A stretch of DNA of 64,000 bases from Pedobacter rhizosphaerae (GCF_900111155.1 NZ_FOGG01000008.1:17048-81047); one strand, 5' to 3'. Positions 1 through 9,550 are shown, counted from the stretch's first letter. The notes: generated from the letters alone by a model not told the origin. A program made the numbers and translations.

Positions 1-70
1 TTTTGTTTAGGCACTATGTCTAATTACTTTATACTAAATACTAACGACTACAGAAATAAGTATCAAGATC

Positions 71-1105
71 TCACTTCAAAAACTCCACGTTCCAGATTTT
101 TTCAGCTTTGCGTCCAATTAACCAGAAAGAGGCGGCGAGAACGGAGAAAAATAAGGCTTTGTGCCAGCTGTCCCAGAAATATTCAAAATACCTCGTGTAA
201 AGGTTAATAAAGAGGAAGGTAATGCCAAACTCGCGGGCAACATCATCACGATATTTTAAACCAATGAAAGTACTCGCTACGCATACCGCGGCCGAGATCA
301 AGGCCCAATAGAATAGACTTAATTGTCTAACCGAATACCATTCTTCCAAACTGGCAAAGTTTCCGAAAACGGAGAGCCCCCATAATGCTACAAATAGGTA
401 TACCATTCCGGCGATGTACGTAACCTGAAAAAAATGTTGAAGATTGGGCATCTTTTTCATTAGAAATGAGGCAGCCGTTATTATGGCTCCAAAGGCTACG
501 AAGCGTAGGGGATAGTTCATGCCAAGAAAGTAATAGTTCCATCGGCTTAAGTATCCCGTTTCAGTGCCAAACCATGCACCCAGAGAAATTAATGCAAAAA
601 TCCAGATCAACCTTGATTTGAAGGCATACCCCAAAGCGCCGTAGATAATAACCGAAATCAAAATCAATATGGTGAAATTCCCCGAGCCATTATCTATCGA
701 CTTGCCGAAATAGGCAATTGCATTTGCAGTTAATAAAATAGCCGAAAATACAATTGCCTCATTACTGAATTTCAGATGGCTCTGATTCTTTTTTCTTCTA
801 AAACCCAAAATGTATAGCCAGGCCGCAATACCAGCAGAGATGATGGCAATAACAATATTCGGCGTGTTGTAAATGCTTTGCAGGTATTTAAGAATGGTAT
901 TGTCTATCAGTAGAGAGCCTAAAGCAATTACTCCGCAGGCCAGCGCAACCCAGAAAGCATATTGCGCCAGGCGTAGCCAGTCGAAATCTTTAGCCTCATA
1001 GCTCTTGCGAAGCTTTGTACTGGTTTCTTCAGTGATTAAGCCATCATTTGTCCACTGCTCAATCATTTCATCCAGAAACTCACTCTTCTCGCGATCTACT
1101 TTCAT
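71..1105 (-). CDS. DUF2157 family multispanning membrane protein
   Basis: 344 aa. The N-terminal ~45 residues are cytosolic and helical, resembling the DUF2157 head (a DEMIEQWTNDGLI-type segment), followed by about ten hydrophobic segments from residue ~48 to ~335. No catalytic motif is visible. The family is conserved in bacteria as an integral membrane protein of unknown role. The ATG at 1105 is followed directly by the soluble head, so the start looks right. It lies 134 bp downstream of the antiporter gene on the same strand, separated by a CAGTTT-type repeat patch, so it may be its own unit. Family call fairly sure; function unknown. Confidence 0.75.
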   Translation of the reverse strand: MKVDREKSEFLDEMIEQWTNDGLITEETSTKLRKSYEAKDFDWLRLAQYAFWVALACGVIALGSLLIDNTILKYLQSIYNTPNIVIAIISAGIAAWLYILGFRRKKNQSHLKFSNEAIVFSAILLTANAIAYFGKSIDNGSGNFTILILISVIIYGALGYAFKSRLIWIFALISLGAWFGTETGYLSRWNYYFLGMNYPLRFVAFGAIITAASFLMKKMPNLQHFFQVTYIAGMVYLFVALWGLSVFGNFASLEEWYSVRQLSLFYWALISAAVCVASTFIGLKYRDDVAREFGITFLFINLYTRYFEYFWDSWHKALFFSVLAASFWLIGRKAEKIWNVEFLK

Positions 1106-1119
1106 CAGTTTTTAGTTTA

Positions 1120-1235
1120 CATTTCGCAATTTACAGTTTCCAGTTCCCAGTTTTCAATTCCCAGTTTGCAATATTCAGCTTTCAGTTCAACAATTAAGCA
1201 ATCAAACAGTTAAACAATAATAACAATAAAACCTC
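1120..1235. repeat. Degenerate CAGTTT-type intergenic repeat patch
   Basis: The gap between the DUF2157 and antiporter genes is built from short degenerate words (CAGTTT, CCAGTTCCCAGT, TTCAGTTC, CAATTAAGCAATC, AACAGTTAAACAA). The same vocabulary recurs at about 12430-12678 and 16038-16105. It has no coding potential. Confidence 0.6.
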
Positions 1236-1239
1236 AGTT

Positions 1240-3453
1240 CTAAATAACCTCTTTAATCTTCTTATTGTTCCCTACAATCCAAATAACATCTCCTGTATCA
1301 AAAACAAAATCCGAAGAAGGATTCAAGATTCTGTCGCTGCCACGTTCGATACCAACAATTAGTGCCTGGGCCTTCTCTCTTATTCCTGCGTTTCGGATAC
1401 TTAAACCGTGAACGGGCGACTCTGCATGAACAACTACTTTTTGGAGCGTCATTTCTTTATCTGGAAAGGTATTTTCCTGTTCTATCTCCGGAGCTTCAAT
1501 TTCTAAGATGTGTTTTACTGCGGCTAACTGATCATCTGCTCCAATTAAAAGGAGCTTATCGTTAGGGTAGAGTCTTTCTTCTCTTCCCGGCGTAGGAATA
1601 CTATTTCTTCCGCGCTCAATCAAGGCAATATTAACACCGTACTTTTCCCTAATCATCAGGCTGGCTAATGTTTGTCCTACCACCTCAGACTCAGGAGAAA
1701 CGGTTAATTCAGTTAAGTGGGTATCCCAGGGTAAAATGGCCGGTTTTTGGTTCTCCCGTGCATTAAGATTAAGAATGAAGCGTTTCTCCAGCTTATTGTA
1801 AAAGGCCTGGAGCTTTCTGGAGAAAATAACCATCACCAATACAATTAATACAAGTGCGATGCCGGCAGCCACCCAGGTATCGAAGAATTCATACATTAAA
1901 AAGCCCACGAAAAATATGCCTAAGCCTATCCTGAAAATCTCAATGGCAATTAATGGACCGCGGGTATACTTTTTGTTTAGCCAAAGGTGAGAATAGGCCG
2001 TTTTCTGAATTCTTCTGATAGATAGGGCCCATAAAAAAGGTGCCATAATAATAAAGGAAACAATTAAGCTAATAATGGTAGATTGAATACCAATTACCAC
2101 ATTTTCGGCAATGAAAGGTTGTATATATCTCGATGCAAGGAAAATTACTGCAACAATAATTACCGAATGGATAATGGTATTGAAAGCATAACTGCGGAGG
2201 AGTATTTTCCAATCGCTTAAGGTTGTAATTCCTTCTGTACTAGAGCTGTATCTGCTAATTCCATCCAGCCATTTCTGAGGTAATATCCTAACAAGAAAAT
2301 TATAAAAGGATTCAGAAGATTTAATGAGGTATGGTGTGGTGAAGGTAGTAATGGCTGATGCCGCAACCGCAATCGGATATAGAAAGTCGCTGGTTACCTT
2401 TAAGGTTAATCCCAATGTGGCAATAATAAAAGAAAACTCTCCAATTTGGGCTAAACTCATACCTGCCTGAACCGAAGTTTTTAAAGGCTGACCTGATAGT
2501 AATGCACCAAGGCTAGAGCTGATTAGTTTTCCGCAAATGGTTGCTAAGGTAACTACAATGATGGGAAGGCTATAATCTAATAAGATCTGAGGGTCTATCA
2601 ACATACCTACCGATACAAAGAAAATAGCAGCAAATAAGTCTTTTACAGATTTAACCAGGTGCTCTATTTTTTCTGCCTGAGTAGTTTCTGCCAATATTGA
2701 ACCCATAATAAATGCACCCAAAGCAGGAGAGAAGCCAACTTTTACCGCCAATAAAACCATAATTAAGCAAAGTGCCAATGATACAACCAGCATGGTTTCA
2801 TCATTCATGAGTTTTCTGGTGGCCTTTAAAAATGTTGGAATCAGGAATATTCCGCCTAAGAACCATAAAACTAAGAAAAATGCCAGTTTAAGAATGGAGA
2901 TGAGCATTTCGCTACCTGCAAATTGCTGGCTTACGGCCACAGTAGATAGGAGTACCAGGAGTAAAATAGCTACTAAATCTTCAACAATGAGTACGCCGAA
3001 TACCAAGCCTGCAAACTTTTTGTGTTTTACACCGAGTTCTTCAAATGCCCGAATAATAATGGTAGTGGAAGATACAGAGAGGATACCACCCAGAAATATG
3101 CTGTCCATGGTTTTCCAGCCCATCAGTTTTCCTGCAGCGAAACCAATCAGGAGCATGAAAACAACCTCTACCACGGCTGTGATGGAGGCGGAACCGCCTA
3201 CTTTAACCAGCTTCTTAAAGCTGAATTCGAGCCCCAGGCTAAAAAGTAAAAAGATTACGCCAATTTCGCCCCAGATGTTAATGCTTTTGGTATCGGTTAC
3301 TGATGGTAGAAAATCAAAGTGCCTGCTAACCAGTATTCCGGCTAAAATATAGCCCAAAACGAGCGGTTGCTTAATTTTTTTAAATATAAGGGTGGTAATT
3401 CCTGCGGCAGCAAGTATTAAACCAAGATCGGCTATTAAGTCGGGTAAATGCAT
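1240..3453 (-). CDS. CPA2-family monovalent cation:proton antiporter with two RCK_C domains
   Basis: 737 aa. Residues ~5-390 form a Na+/H+ exchanger membrane domain of the KefB/YbaL type, with the characteristic stretch GEIGVIFLLFSLGLEFS near residue 62 and a second motif around SPALGAFIMGSILAET. A further hydrophobic block lies at ~430-570. The C-terminus carries two TrkA-C (RCK_C) ligand-binding domains, about residues 581-655 and 670-737. No RCK_N (NAD-binding) Rossmann domain is visible, unlike classical KefB/KefC. It likely exchanges K+ or Na+ for protons at the inner membrane, gated by a small ligand at the RCK_C domains. The exact ion and ligand cannot be read from sequence. Confidence 0.88.
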   Translation of the reverse strand: MHLPDLIADLGLILAAAGITTLIFKKIKQPLVLGYILAGILVSRHFDFLPSVTDTKSINIWGEIGVIFLLFSLGLEFSFKKLVKVGGSASITAVVEVVFMLLIGFAAGKLMGWKTMDSIFLGGILSVSSTTIIIRAFEELGVKHKKFAGLVFGVLIVEDLVAILLLVLLSTVAVSQQFAGSEMLISILKLAFFLVLWFLGGIFLIPTFLKATRKLMNDETMLVVSLALCLIMVLLAVKVGFSPALGAFIMGSILAETTQAEKIEHLVKSVKDLFAAIFFVSVGMLIDPQILLDYSLPIIVVTLATICGKLISSSLGALLSGQPLKTSVQAGMSLAQIGEFSFIIATLGLTLKVTSDFLYPIAVAASAITTFTTPYLIKSSESFYNFLVRILPQKWLDGISRYSSSTEGITTLSDWKILLRSYAFNTIIHSVIIVAVIFLASRYIQPFIAENVVIGIQSTIISLIVSFIIMAPFLWALSIRRIQKTAYSHLWLNKKYTRGPLIAIEIFRIGLGIFFVGFLMYEFFDTWVAAGIALVLIVLVMVIFSRKLQAFYNKLEKRFILNLNARENQKPAILPWDTHLTELTVSPESEVVGQTLASLMIREKYGVNIALIERGRNSIPTPGREERLYPNDKLLLIGADDQLAAVKHILEIEAPEIEQENTFPDKEMTLQKVVVHAESPVHGLSIRNAGIREKAQALIVGIERGSDRILNPSSDFVFDTGDVIWIVGNNKKIKEVI

Positions 3454-3598
3454 TTAAATAATAATAGGTTAAATATTGTTTAAGCGCAATGCGCTTGTTA
3501 TTTGTTTCAGGAAAAATACTTGGATGAGAAGGCGGTCAATCTGCCGAAATTCAATTCCAGCTGTTCGACAAACGTCTTCATTCATTCAAATACACCAT

Positions 3599-3937
3599 TT
3601 ACCAAAAAGCGTGCTTAGGGAACAATATTTTAAACCGACAGCTGTAATTACTTTTCAGGTGCTTAATGAAAACCCTTAGTACTTTAACAAAAACAACAAA
3701 AGTCAATAAAAAAAATATTGCTGTAAACGCGATAATATTTTCAAACTGAGGATGATTGATGAAATCCTTTTGCAGGGTTTCATTTTCGGTGGACGATGAA
3801 TTTAACTTGGAAAAAATTTTATGCTTAATGAGATACTCTTTTACAATAGGTCTGAGCTCATGAGAAGAACTTTCGGTTAAGTTATTGGCCAAACCGATGC
3901 TCAATACCACGAAAATAACCAAGTAAAAAAGCCTCAT
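3599..3937 (-). CDS. Small two-segment membrane protein, unknown
   Basis: 112 aa from the ATG at 3937 (M-R-L-F-Y-L). The frame is open further upstream to 4012, but those codons run through the ribF stop and terminator. Residues ~4-20 and ~66-88 are hydrophobic with a polar loop between them, so it is either a signal anchor plus one segment or a signal peptide plus one segment. No family recognised. Its ATG lies inside one arm of the hairpin at 3925-3969, so translation start and terminator overlap. It could be spurious, but the clean hydrophobic pattern and charged loop favour a real gene. Confidence 0.45.
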   Translation of the reverse strand: MRLFYLVIFVVLSIGLANNLTESSSHELRPIVKEYLIKHKIFSKLNSSSTENETLQKDFINHPQFENIIAFTAIFFLLTFVVFVKVLRVFIKHLKSNYSCRFKILFPKHAFW

Positions 3938-3969
3938 TGCCGCTAATATAACGAAAATGAGGCTTTTTT
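3925..3969. terminator. Bidirectional intrinsic terminator after ribF
   Basis: Perfect 14-bp inverted repeat, AAAAAAGCCTCATT at 3925-3938 and AATGAGGCTTTTTT at 3956-3969, with a 17-nt loop. It begins 30 bp beyond the ribF stop. The terminal A and T runs make it work in either direction. Confidence 0.8.
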
Positions 3970-3998
3970 GAAAGTTAAAACTGTATTTTGTATTGCTA

Positions 3999-4958
3999 TT
4001 AAATGGAATCAAAATAAGCTAATGTAGCTTCTTTGTCTTTTTGGAGTTGAATAGTCAGGGCTTCTAATCCGGTAAATTTTACATCATGACGCAGGAATTT
4101 TAAGAAATTCATTTTAATATCCTGACCATAAATCTCCTGGTTAAAATCAAATATGTTTACCTCGATATTTCGGGTCATGCCATTAATAGTTGGCCGCTGA
4201 CCGATATAGGCCATACCTTTGTAAGTTTGGATTTTAGCATCTTCCACTGGAAGTGCTGATTCCATTTCCACTGTTACTGCATAAATGCCATCGCTTGGAA
4301 TAAGCTTATATGTTTCTTCTACAAAAAGGTTAGCCGTAGGGAAACCAATTGTACGACCAATTTTATCTCCTTTAATTACCCGTCCGAAAACAGAAAAAGG
4401 ATAGCCTAAATAATCTGCCGCTAAGCTCACATTACCTTCAAGCAAGGCCTGACGGATTTTCGTTGAGCTTACCGCAACATCATGAATATCCTGTTCCATA
4501 ATTTCCTCTACCGAAAAGCCATATGTTTTTCCGGCAGCCCTTAAATCACTAAGATTTCCAGATCTATCCTTGCCAAAACGGTGATCGTAGCCAATAATAA
4601 TGTGTTTGGTGCCAATGTTATCTACCAGGGTATTTTTGATGTAATCTTCCGGATTTTGGTTAGAGAAATCTCTGGTAAAGGGCGTAATAATTAAATGATC
4701 TACCCCTAAACTTTCCAGCATCTTTGCCTTTTCATCAATGGTATTGATCATTTTCAAGTCCTGATTCTCAGGATCGATAATCATACGGGGGTGTGGGAAG
4801 AAGGTTAGGATGACACTTTCTCCCTGATCTTGCCTGGCCCTTTCAACCAATTGCCTGATGATTTTTTGATGCCCAAAATGTACACCATCAAAAGTGCCAA
4901 TGGTTACAATAGCATGGTCGAGTTTTTTAAAGTCTGAAAGGTGGTGATATATTTTCAA
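3999..4958 (-). CDS. ribF: Bifunctional riboflavin kinase / FAD synthetase
   Basis: 319 aa, normal length. It converts riboflavin to FMN and FMN to FAD in the cytosol. The N-terminal FAD synthetase half (residues ~15-170) has the nucleotidyltransferase motif GTFDGVHFGH and a VSSTKIRQAL segment (the ISSTxxR-type motif). The C-terminal riboflavin kinase half (~185-310) has KGDKIGRTIGFPTANL, the flavokinase signature. It starts 11 bp after the YitT gene ends and is the last gene of a truB-yitT-ribF run, closed by the hairpin at 3925-3969. Confidence 0.96.
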   Translation of the reverse strand: MKIYHHLSDFKKLDHAIVTIGTFDGVHFGHQKIIRQLVERARQDQGESVILTFFPHPRMIIDPENQDLKMINTIDEKAKMLESLGVDHLIITPFTRDFSNQNPEDYIKNTLVDNIGTKHIIIGYDHRFGKDRSGNLSDLRAAGKTYGFSVEEIMEQDIHDVAVSSTKIRQALLEGNVSLAADYLGYPFSVFGRVIKGDKIGRTIGFPTANLFVEETYKLIPSDGIYAVTVEMESALPVEDAKIQTYKGMAYIGQRPTINGMTRNIEVNIFDFNQEIYGQDIKMNFLKFLRHDVKFTGLEALTIQLQKDKEATLAYFDSI

Positions 4959-4969
4959 TGGAATAAAGA

Positions 4970-5833
4970 TTAATGTAATGCATGGCGCTTAACCACTCCG
5001 CCTTTTAAATCGGCAATTTGTTGCTGTATTACAAAAGCATCTGGATCAATCTGCCTGATCATGCTTTGCAATTTACTCATTTCAAGCTTAGTTACAACGG
5101 TGAAAAGAATGTCGATATCTTTCTTATCGCCATATCCGCCTTCGCCTTTGTAAATGGTTACTCCACGTTTCATCTCGTTAATAATAAAGCCTTTAATGGC
5201 TTCCCGATGATCGGATATTATGGTAACTCCAGTATATTGTTCTACACCATTAACAATAAAGTCAATTGTGCTGGAGGCCGATAAATAGGTAAGGATGGCA
5301 TAGAGTGCCGTTTCTATATTTAAAAAGTAGGCAGCAAAGGCAAAGATGATGATGTTTAAGATCAGGATAATATTCCCAACCGTTAGGATACTATTTTTAC
5401 TGATGTAAAGGGCGAGTACTTCCGTGCCATCAATTACACAGCCCCCGCGCATGGCTAAGCCAATTCCTCCGCCCAGAAAAAGTCCTCCGAAAAAAGCAAT
5501 TAAAAGTTTGTCGTGGGTAATCGGCTGAAAAGGAATAACAATTAAAGCGATAGACAGACAGGCAATAGCAATAGCGGTTTTAATGGCAAAGGCTTTGCCA
5601 ATTTGCCTGTAACCTAATATGACAAACGGAATATTAATGAATGCAATGAGATAAGATAAATTCCATTTGGTTAACGTGCTTACCAAGAGTGATATACCAG
5701 TAACGCCTCCATCAATGAAATGGCTGGGCATTAAGAAACTTTTTAAACCAAAGCAAGCAGAAGTTACACCAGCAATAATTAAAAGTAATTCTCTTATAAA
5801 ACGGGTGTTTTTACTCTTGAAATGTCTGTTCAT
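4970..5833 (-). CDS. YitT family membrane protein (DUF161 + DUF2179)
   Basis: 287 aa. The N-terminal two thirds hold 5-6 hydrophobic segments with the YitT-type pattern (MPSHFIDGGVTGISLL near residue 35; GLAMRGGCVIDGTEVLAL near 125). The C-terminal ~60 residues are a soluble DUF2179 domain with the GRGVT-like stretch MKRGVTIYKGEGGYG. The family is widespread; substrate and function are not established. Its ATG overlaps the truB stop by 4 bp, indicating translational coupling. Confidence 0.9.
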   Translation of the reverse strand: MNRHFKSKNTRFIRELLLIIAGVTSACFGLKSFLMPSHFIDGGVTGISLLVSTLTKWNLSYLIAFINIPFVILGYRQIGKAFAIKTAIAIACLSIALIVIPFQPITHDKLLIAFFGGLFLGGGIGLAMRGGCVIDGTEVLALYISKNSILTVGNIILILNIIIFAFAAYFLNIETALYAILTYLSASSTIDFIVNGVEQYTGVTIISDHREAIKGFIINEMKRGVTIYKGEGGYGDKKDIDILFTVVTKLEMSKLQSMIRQIDPDAFVIQQQIADLKGGVVKRHALH

Positions 5834-6561
5834 ATTTCGGTTTGAATTTTAGCTTCTTCTTTCCTGCTACGAATATAATTAACAAGTTCTAGTACCTCAA
5901 ACGCATCCTGGAGTAAAAAGTTTCCACTACGAGTGCGGGTAAGTTTAGAAAGGTAGGCACCGTTATTTAACTGTTTCCCGAAATCAGATACCAGCGAACG
6001 AATGTAAGTACCCTTGCTACATACTATTCTAAAATCAACTTCAGGTAATGCTATACGGGTAATTTCGAACTCCGGAACGCTTACAAAACGCTTGCGTAAC
6101 TCTACCTCTTCGCCTAGCCGGGCTTTTACATAGAGTCTTTCACCATTTATTTTAACTGCCGAGTGCGCAGGAGGATATTGTTCTATGTTGCCAATAAATG
6201 GTTTGCAAGCCTCATAAATAGCCTCTTCTGTTAAGTGGCCGATATCAAAAGTATGGTCTACTTCCGTTTCCATGTCGAAAGAAGGCGTGGTAGCCCCTAA
6301 AACCATGGTTCCGGTATATTCTTTTTCTTCTGCCTGAAAAGTATCTATCTGTTTGGTTAGTTTTCCTGTACAGATAATCAGTAAGCCAGTGGCCAGCGGA
6401 TCTAATGTGCCTGCATGGCCCACCTTAAGCTTTAAGGGCTTTAATGAATTACGGATTTTACCTACTACATCAAAGGAAGTCCATTTGTATGGCTTATTGA
6501 TTAGCAGTAACTCACCCTCAGCAAAGTTGAAGTCTTTAAATTTTGAATTTTCTGTACTCAC
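5830..6561 (-). CDS. truB: tRNA pseudouridine-55 synthase
   Basis: 243 aa, usual size for TruB. It isomerises U55 to pseudouridine in the T-arm of tRNAs. The catalytic motif GHAGTLDPLATG contains the nucleophile Asp54, and KINGERLYVKAR and CSKGTYIRSLVSDFG match the conserved downstream motifs. It is followed with 4-bp overlap by the YitT gene and preceded by uppP, with a 26-bp gap. Identification is secure. Confidence 0.97.
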   Translation of the reverse strand: MSTENSKFKDFNFAEGELLLINKPYKWTSFDVVGKIRNSLKPLKLKVGHAGTLDPLATGLLIICTGKLTKQIDTFQAEEKEYTGTMVLGATTPSFDMETEVDHTFDIGHLTEEAIYEACKPFIGNIEQYPPAHSAVKINGERLYVKARLGEEVELRKRFVSVPEFEITRIALPEVDFRIVCSKGTYIRSLVSDFGKQLNNGAYLSKLTRTRSGNFLLQDAFEVLELVNYIRSRKEEAKIQTEI

Positions 6562-6587
6562 GAATCTTTTTTCGGCAAAGATACAGA

Positions 6588-7382
6588 TTATATAATTTGT
6601 AGGTTATGTCCGGTAGCCAACAAGATAATGATTACCAGTCCAGCTATGATTCTGTACCAACCAAAAACCCTGAAACCATTTTTATTTAAATAGCCAATAA
6701 AGCTTTTAATAGCCAATAGTGCTACCACGAAAGCAACTACATTCCCAATAATTAACAGGTTTACCTGCTCGTGGGTAATGGCATTTCCTTCTTTATAAAA
6801 ATCATAAAGTTTCTTGGCAGTAGCAGCAAACATTGTGGGTACGGCTAAAAAGAACGAAAATTCTGCAGCCACTTTTCTACTCAATTTCTGGCTCATTCCT
6901 CCAACTATAGTAGCTCCAGAACGGGAAACCCCGGGAAGCATAGCAATACACTGGAAGAAACCGATTTTTAAAGCAGTAAGGTAATTTACATCTTCTTCTT
7001 CATTAATAGTAGGTTTATCAAACCATTTATCTACAAATAGAAGGATAATTCCGCCAATCAATAAAGAAATTCCTACTGCCATCGGACTTTCCAGTAGTTC
7101 ATCAATCTTTTTACTTAGTAACAGTCCAAAAACTGCGGCCGGAATAAAGGCAACGGCGAGTTTAAGGTAAAAGTTAATGGACTTAAAGAATCTTTTGAAA
7201 TACAATACAAAAACAGAAAGTATAGCGCCGAGCTGAATGGCGATGGTAAATAACTTTACAAAGGGTTCTGTTGCAATGCCCATTGTTGATGAGGCAATAA
7301 TCATATGCCCCGTACTAGAAACAGGCAAAAACTCTGTTAATCCCTCTACAATAGCCAGGACAATCGCTTCAAAAGAATTCAT
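6588..7382 (-). CDS. uppP: Undecaprenyl-diphosphatase (BacA/UppP)
   Basis: 264 aa. It dephosphorylates undecaprenyl diphosphate so that the lipid carrier of peptidoglycan and surface-glycan synthesis can be reused. Both family signatures are present: [17 protein letters not shown] near residue 14 and [13 protein letters not shown] near residue 150. About seven membrane segments are visible. It lies between the DUF3098 gene (106-bp gap) and truB (26-bp gap) on the same strand, probably one transcription unit. Confidence 0.96.
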   Translation of the reverse strand: MNSFEAIVLAIVEGLTEFLPVSSTGHMIIASSTMGIATEPFVKLFTIAIQLGAILSVFVLYFKRFFKSINFYLKLAVAFIPAAVFGLLLSKKIDELLESPMAVGISLLIGGIILLFVDKWFDKPTINEEEDVNYLTALKIGFFQCIAMLPGVSRSGATIVGGMSQKLSRKVAAEFSFFLAVPTMFAATAKKLYDFYKEGNAITHEQVNLLIIGNVVAFVVALLAIKSFIGYLNKNGFRVFGWYRIIAGLVIIILLATGHNLQII

Positions 7383-7488
7383 GTATTTTTATGAGATAGT
7401 AATCGCATTAACGATAACAGGAAAACCCTTGGGTAAAGATTTTCCTGTCATTCTGGTTAATATGAATGATGATAATCCGGAAGGATAA

Positions 7489-7713
7489 TTATTTTTTTAG
7501 AATAGCATAGATACCAAAGGCAAACCCAGCCAATACCACCAATGGGGCAAGTAAGGTTTTTCTAAAATCGTAGATATCTGTAGTGCCCATCATTAAGATA
7601 AAGCCTAATACTACAATGGCCATGCTGATAATTAATAGCTGGTAATTTTTCTTGGTGAAAACCAAGTCGCTGTGATTGTCCTTTGAAATCGGACTAGTTT
7701 TTTTTTCTGTCAT
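7489..7713 (-). CDS. DUF3098 family small membrane protein
   Basis: 74 aa with a soluble N-terminus and two hydrophobic segments (~28-44 and ~52-70) around the motif GTTDIYDFRKTLLAP, typical of the DUF3098 family found next to ftsX in Bacteroidota. Its ATG overlaps the ftsX stop by one base, so the two are co-translated, suggesting a role connected to FtsX. That role is inferred from context only. Confidence 0.85.
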   Translation of the reverse strand: MTEKKTSPISKDNHSDLVFTKKNYQLLIISMAIVVLGFILMMGTTDIYDFRKTLLAPLVVLAGFAFGIYAILKK

Positions 7714-8591
7714 TATCTGTAAAGATGATAAGATTTTAAACGTAAATATCTGCTTACTGCAAACCAGGTACTAATTCCGGTAATAAAAATGCCAATGATT
7801 AATAATCCAACAAATACAAAACCAAATTCTTTGTAGTTATTAAGGATAATGATTTCCGGCACCTCTTTTCTGGCGTAAATCAAGGTGGCCAACAAAATAA
7901 TAATGGCAATAAACGCAGCAATTAAACCATGAAGCGCAGCATACAATAGAAAAGGACGGCGAATAAAATTTTTCGTTGCACCAACCAGTTGCATACTCTT
8001 AATTAAAAAGCGTTGCGAGTATATCGCCAAACGGATGGTATTGTTAATCAAAGCTAAAGCAATAACCAAAAGTACTGCAGCAAAGGCAATGATAATTAAT
8101 CCTATGGTATTGATATTCTTGTTTACCATATCAATTAATGAACTTTGGTACACTACTTCTTTGACAACCGGATTTTTAGAAATGCTGGTTTTTAGTGCAT
8201 CAATACTTTTATTGTTTGCGTATTCTGCCTTAAGATAGATATCGAAGGTAGAGGTTAAAGGGTTGTATCCCAGGAAGTTTACAAAGTCTTCGCCTAAATC
8301 CTGAGTCAGGTTTCTTGCCGCAAGCTCTTTGTTAACGTACTGTGTTTGCTTAACTGCAGGGTTAGCATTGAGCTCTTTTTGAAAAGCTAAAACATCAGCT
8401 TCTTTAGCACCTTCATCTACAATGATATTTAAAACAATGTTTTCTTTAACATAGTTAGATAGGTTTTTGGCATGAACAAGTACCAAGCCAAGTAGCCCCA
8501 ACATTAACAAAACCAAGGCTATGCTAAATATCGTAGAGATATATACCGTTTTGGTTTTCTTAGATGCGTCGCTTACTTCGAATTCTTCCAT
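7713..8591 (-). CDS. ftsX: Cell division protein FtsX (ABC-type permease)
   Basis: 292 aa from the ATG at 8591; a TTG three codons upstream is a weaker alternative. Layout is classic FtsX: cytosolic N-terminus, a membrane segment at ~20-42, a periplasmic domain of ~120 residues with FVNFLGYNPL, then three membrane segments in the last 130 residues with VGATKNFIRRPFLL. FtsX with FtsE controls periplasmic amidases at division. ftsE is not adjacent here, as is common in this phylum. Confidence 0.92.
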   Translation of the reverse strand: MEEFEVSDASKKTKTVYISTIFSIALVLLMLGLLGLVLVHAKNLSNYVKENIVLNIIVDEGAKEADVLAFQKELNANPAVKQTQYVNKELAARNLTQDLGEDFVNFLGYNPLTSTFDIYLKAEYANNKSIDALKTSISKNPVVKEVVYQSSLIDMVNKNINTIGLIIIAFAAVLLVIALALINNTIRLAIYSQRFLIKSMQLVGATKNFIRRPFLLYAALHGLIAAFIAIIILLATLIYARKEVPEIIILNNYKEFGFVFVGLLIIGIFITGISTWFAVSRYLRLKSYHLYR

Positions 8592-8600
8592 GTATTTCAA

Positions 8601-8937
8601 TTTTGTTTTTGCGAAAATATAAATTATACCTGATAAACGCCAATTTAATGATTTAATGATGCCGATGGGAATTATTGAGTGCTGAACTATTGAATTCTGA
8701 ATGATTGAATTTTGAATAAACAGTGATCATTTTCCGAATGAACGAATAAACCCTTGAACAAATGAACCAATGACTAATGACCTGTACAATAAATGCTTCA
8801 GAATAGAGTGATTACCAGAAAACTAAAATGCCCGAAAAAAGCACAATGAGAAAGGTTTTTCCTTTTTTTGTAAAAAAACGGTACGAAATTTGGTATTCAG
8901 GCGTTAATTATTAAAACCTAAAACAATTTAATCTGCT
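8601..8937. other. Non-coding spacer between ftsX and a lipoprotein gene
   Basis: 337 bp between divergent genes. About 8660-8790 is low-complexity GAATGA/TTGAAT/TGAACAAATG repeat text of the type seen in other gaps here. A possible promoter for the plus-strand gene, ending GAAATTTG at 8885-8892, is one base off TAnnTTTG. No small ORF or hairpin stands out. Confidence 0.5.
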
Positions 8938-9366
8938 ATGAAAGCAAAAATTACATCCCTTTGTTTATTTATTTTAACCGCTATCTCTATTGTTTCTTGT
9001 AAAAAAGATGATGAATCTGTAAAGGCCCGTATTATAGGCAAATGGAATGTTAATAAAGTTGAAGTTACTGGTTATACCGGTACTGAGGCAGCAACTAAAA
9101 ATGGAACATTCGGCGTAACGGGTGATTACATGGATTTCAAAGCAAATAATGATGACCAGGTAGAATTGCGTCTTACTAATCCCTTAACATCTCAATCAAC
9201 CACCAACATCGGAACTTACATTGGTACTCAAGATGGTTTCAATATGGTTTTTGCTGTAGATGGATCATCGTATTGCACAATTAATACCTTAACTGAAACT
9301 AAACTAACATTCACTGCAAAAATCGATAAAACGAATGTAGTAAAGGTTTATACCTTATCAAGATAA
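8938..9366 (+). CDS. Small lipocalin-like lipoprotein, hypothetical
   Basis: 142 aa. It has a lipoprotein signal peptide with a Cys near residue 21 (SIVSC) followed by KKDDE. After it come GKWNVNKVEV and a series of alternating beta strands ending at KVYTLSR, the pattern of Bacteroidota lipocalin-like ("GKW") lipoproteins. It is exported and probably anchored in the outer membrane. Function unknown. It is monocistronic, closed by the terminator at 9394-9426. A second GKW lipoprotein lies at 29002-29457. Confidence 0.75.
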   Translation: MKAKITSLCLFILTAISIVSCKKDDESVKARIIGKWNVNKVEVTGYTGTEAATKNGTFGVTGDYMDFKANNDDQVELRLTNPLTSQSTTNIGTYIGTQDGFNMVFAVDGSSYCTINTLTETKLTFTAKIDKTNVVKVYTLSR

Positions 9367-9393
9367 ATAATAAAGTCCCAGATTTATTTACTT

Positions 9394-9426
9394 AAGCCAT
9401 ATGACAAGTTCGTATGGCTTTTTTTG
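9394..9426 (+). terminator. Intrinsic terminator
   Basis: A 10-bp stem with one T-G wobble, AAGCCATATG at 9394-9403 pairing with CGTATGGCTT at 9411-9420, with a 7-nt loop and a T-run after it. It lies 28 bp after the lipoprotein stop. Confidence 0.8.
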
Positions 9427-9494
9427 TATTTACACCTTGCTAACGCATTATTGCTGAGGTAGTTTTTGCCGAATTGGTATTTCCCTTCAACAAG

Positions 9495-9526
9495 TTTCAA
9501 AAAACCCTTTAATTTCTGTAATTTCG
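9495..9526 (+). promoter_or_regulatory. Probable leuS promoter (Bacteroidota type)
   Basis: TTTC at 9495-9498, a 20-nt spacer, then TAATTTCG at 9519-9526, close to the TTTG-N19-TAnnTTTG consensus. The predicted transcription start is about 20 nt before the leuS ATG. Confidence 0.45.
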
Positions 9527-9550
9527 CTGCTTTAACAATTAAAACTTGCA

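Noticed and set aside
2792..3352. Plus-strand frame of 186 codons inside the antiporter gene
   Set aside because: Shadow of the conserved CPA2 coding region; low-complexity Ser/Thr composition typical of antisense frames.
5018..5284. Plus-strand frame of 88 codons inside the YitT gene
   Set aside because: Antisense shadow of a well-supported gene; no signal, no motif.
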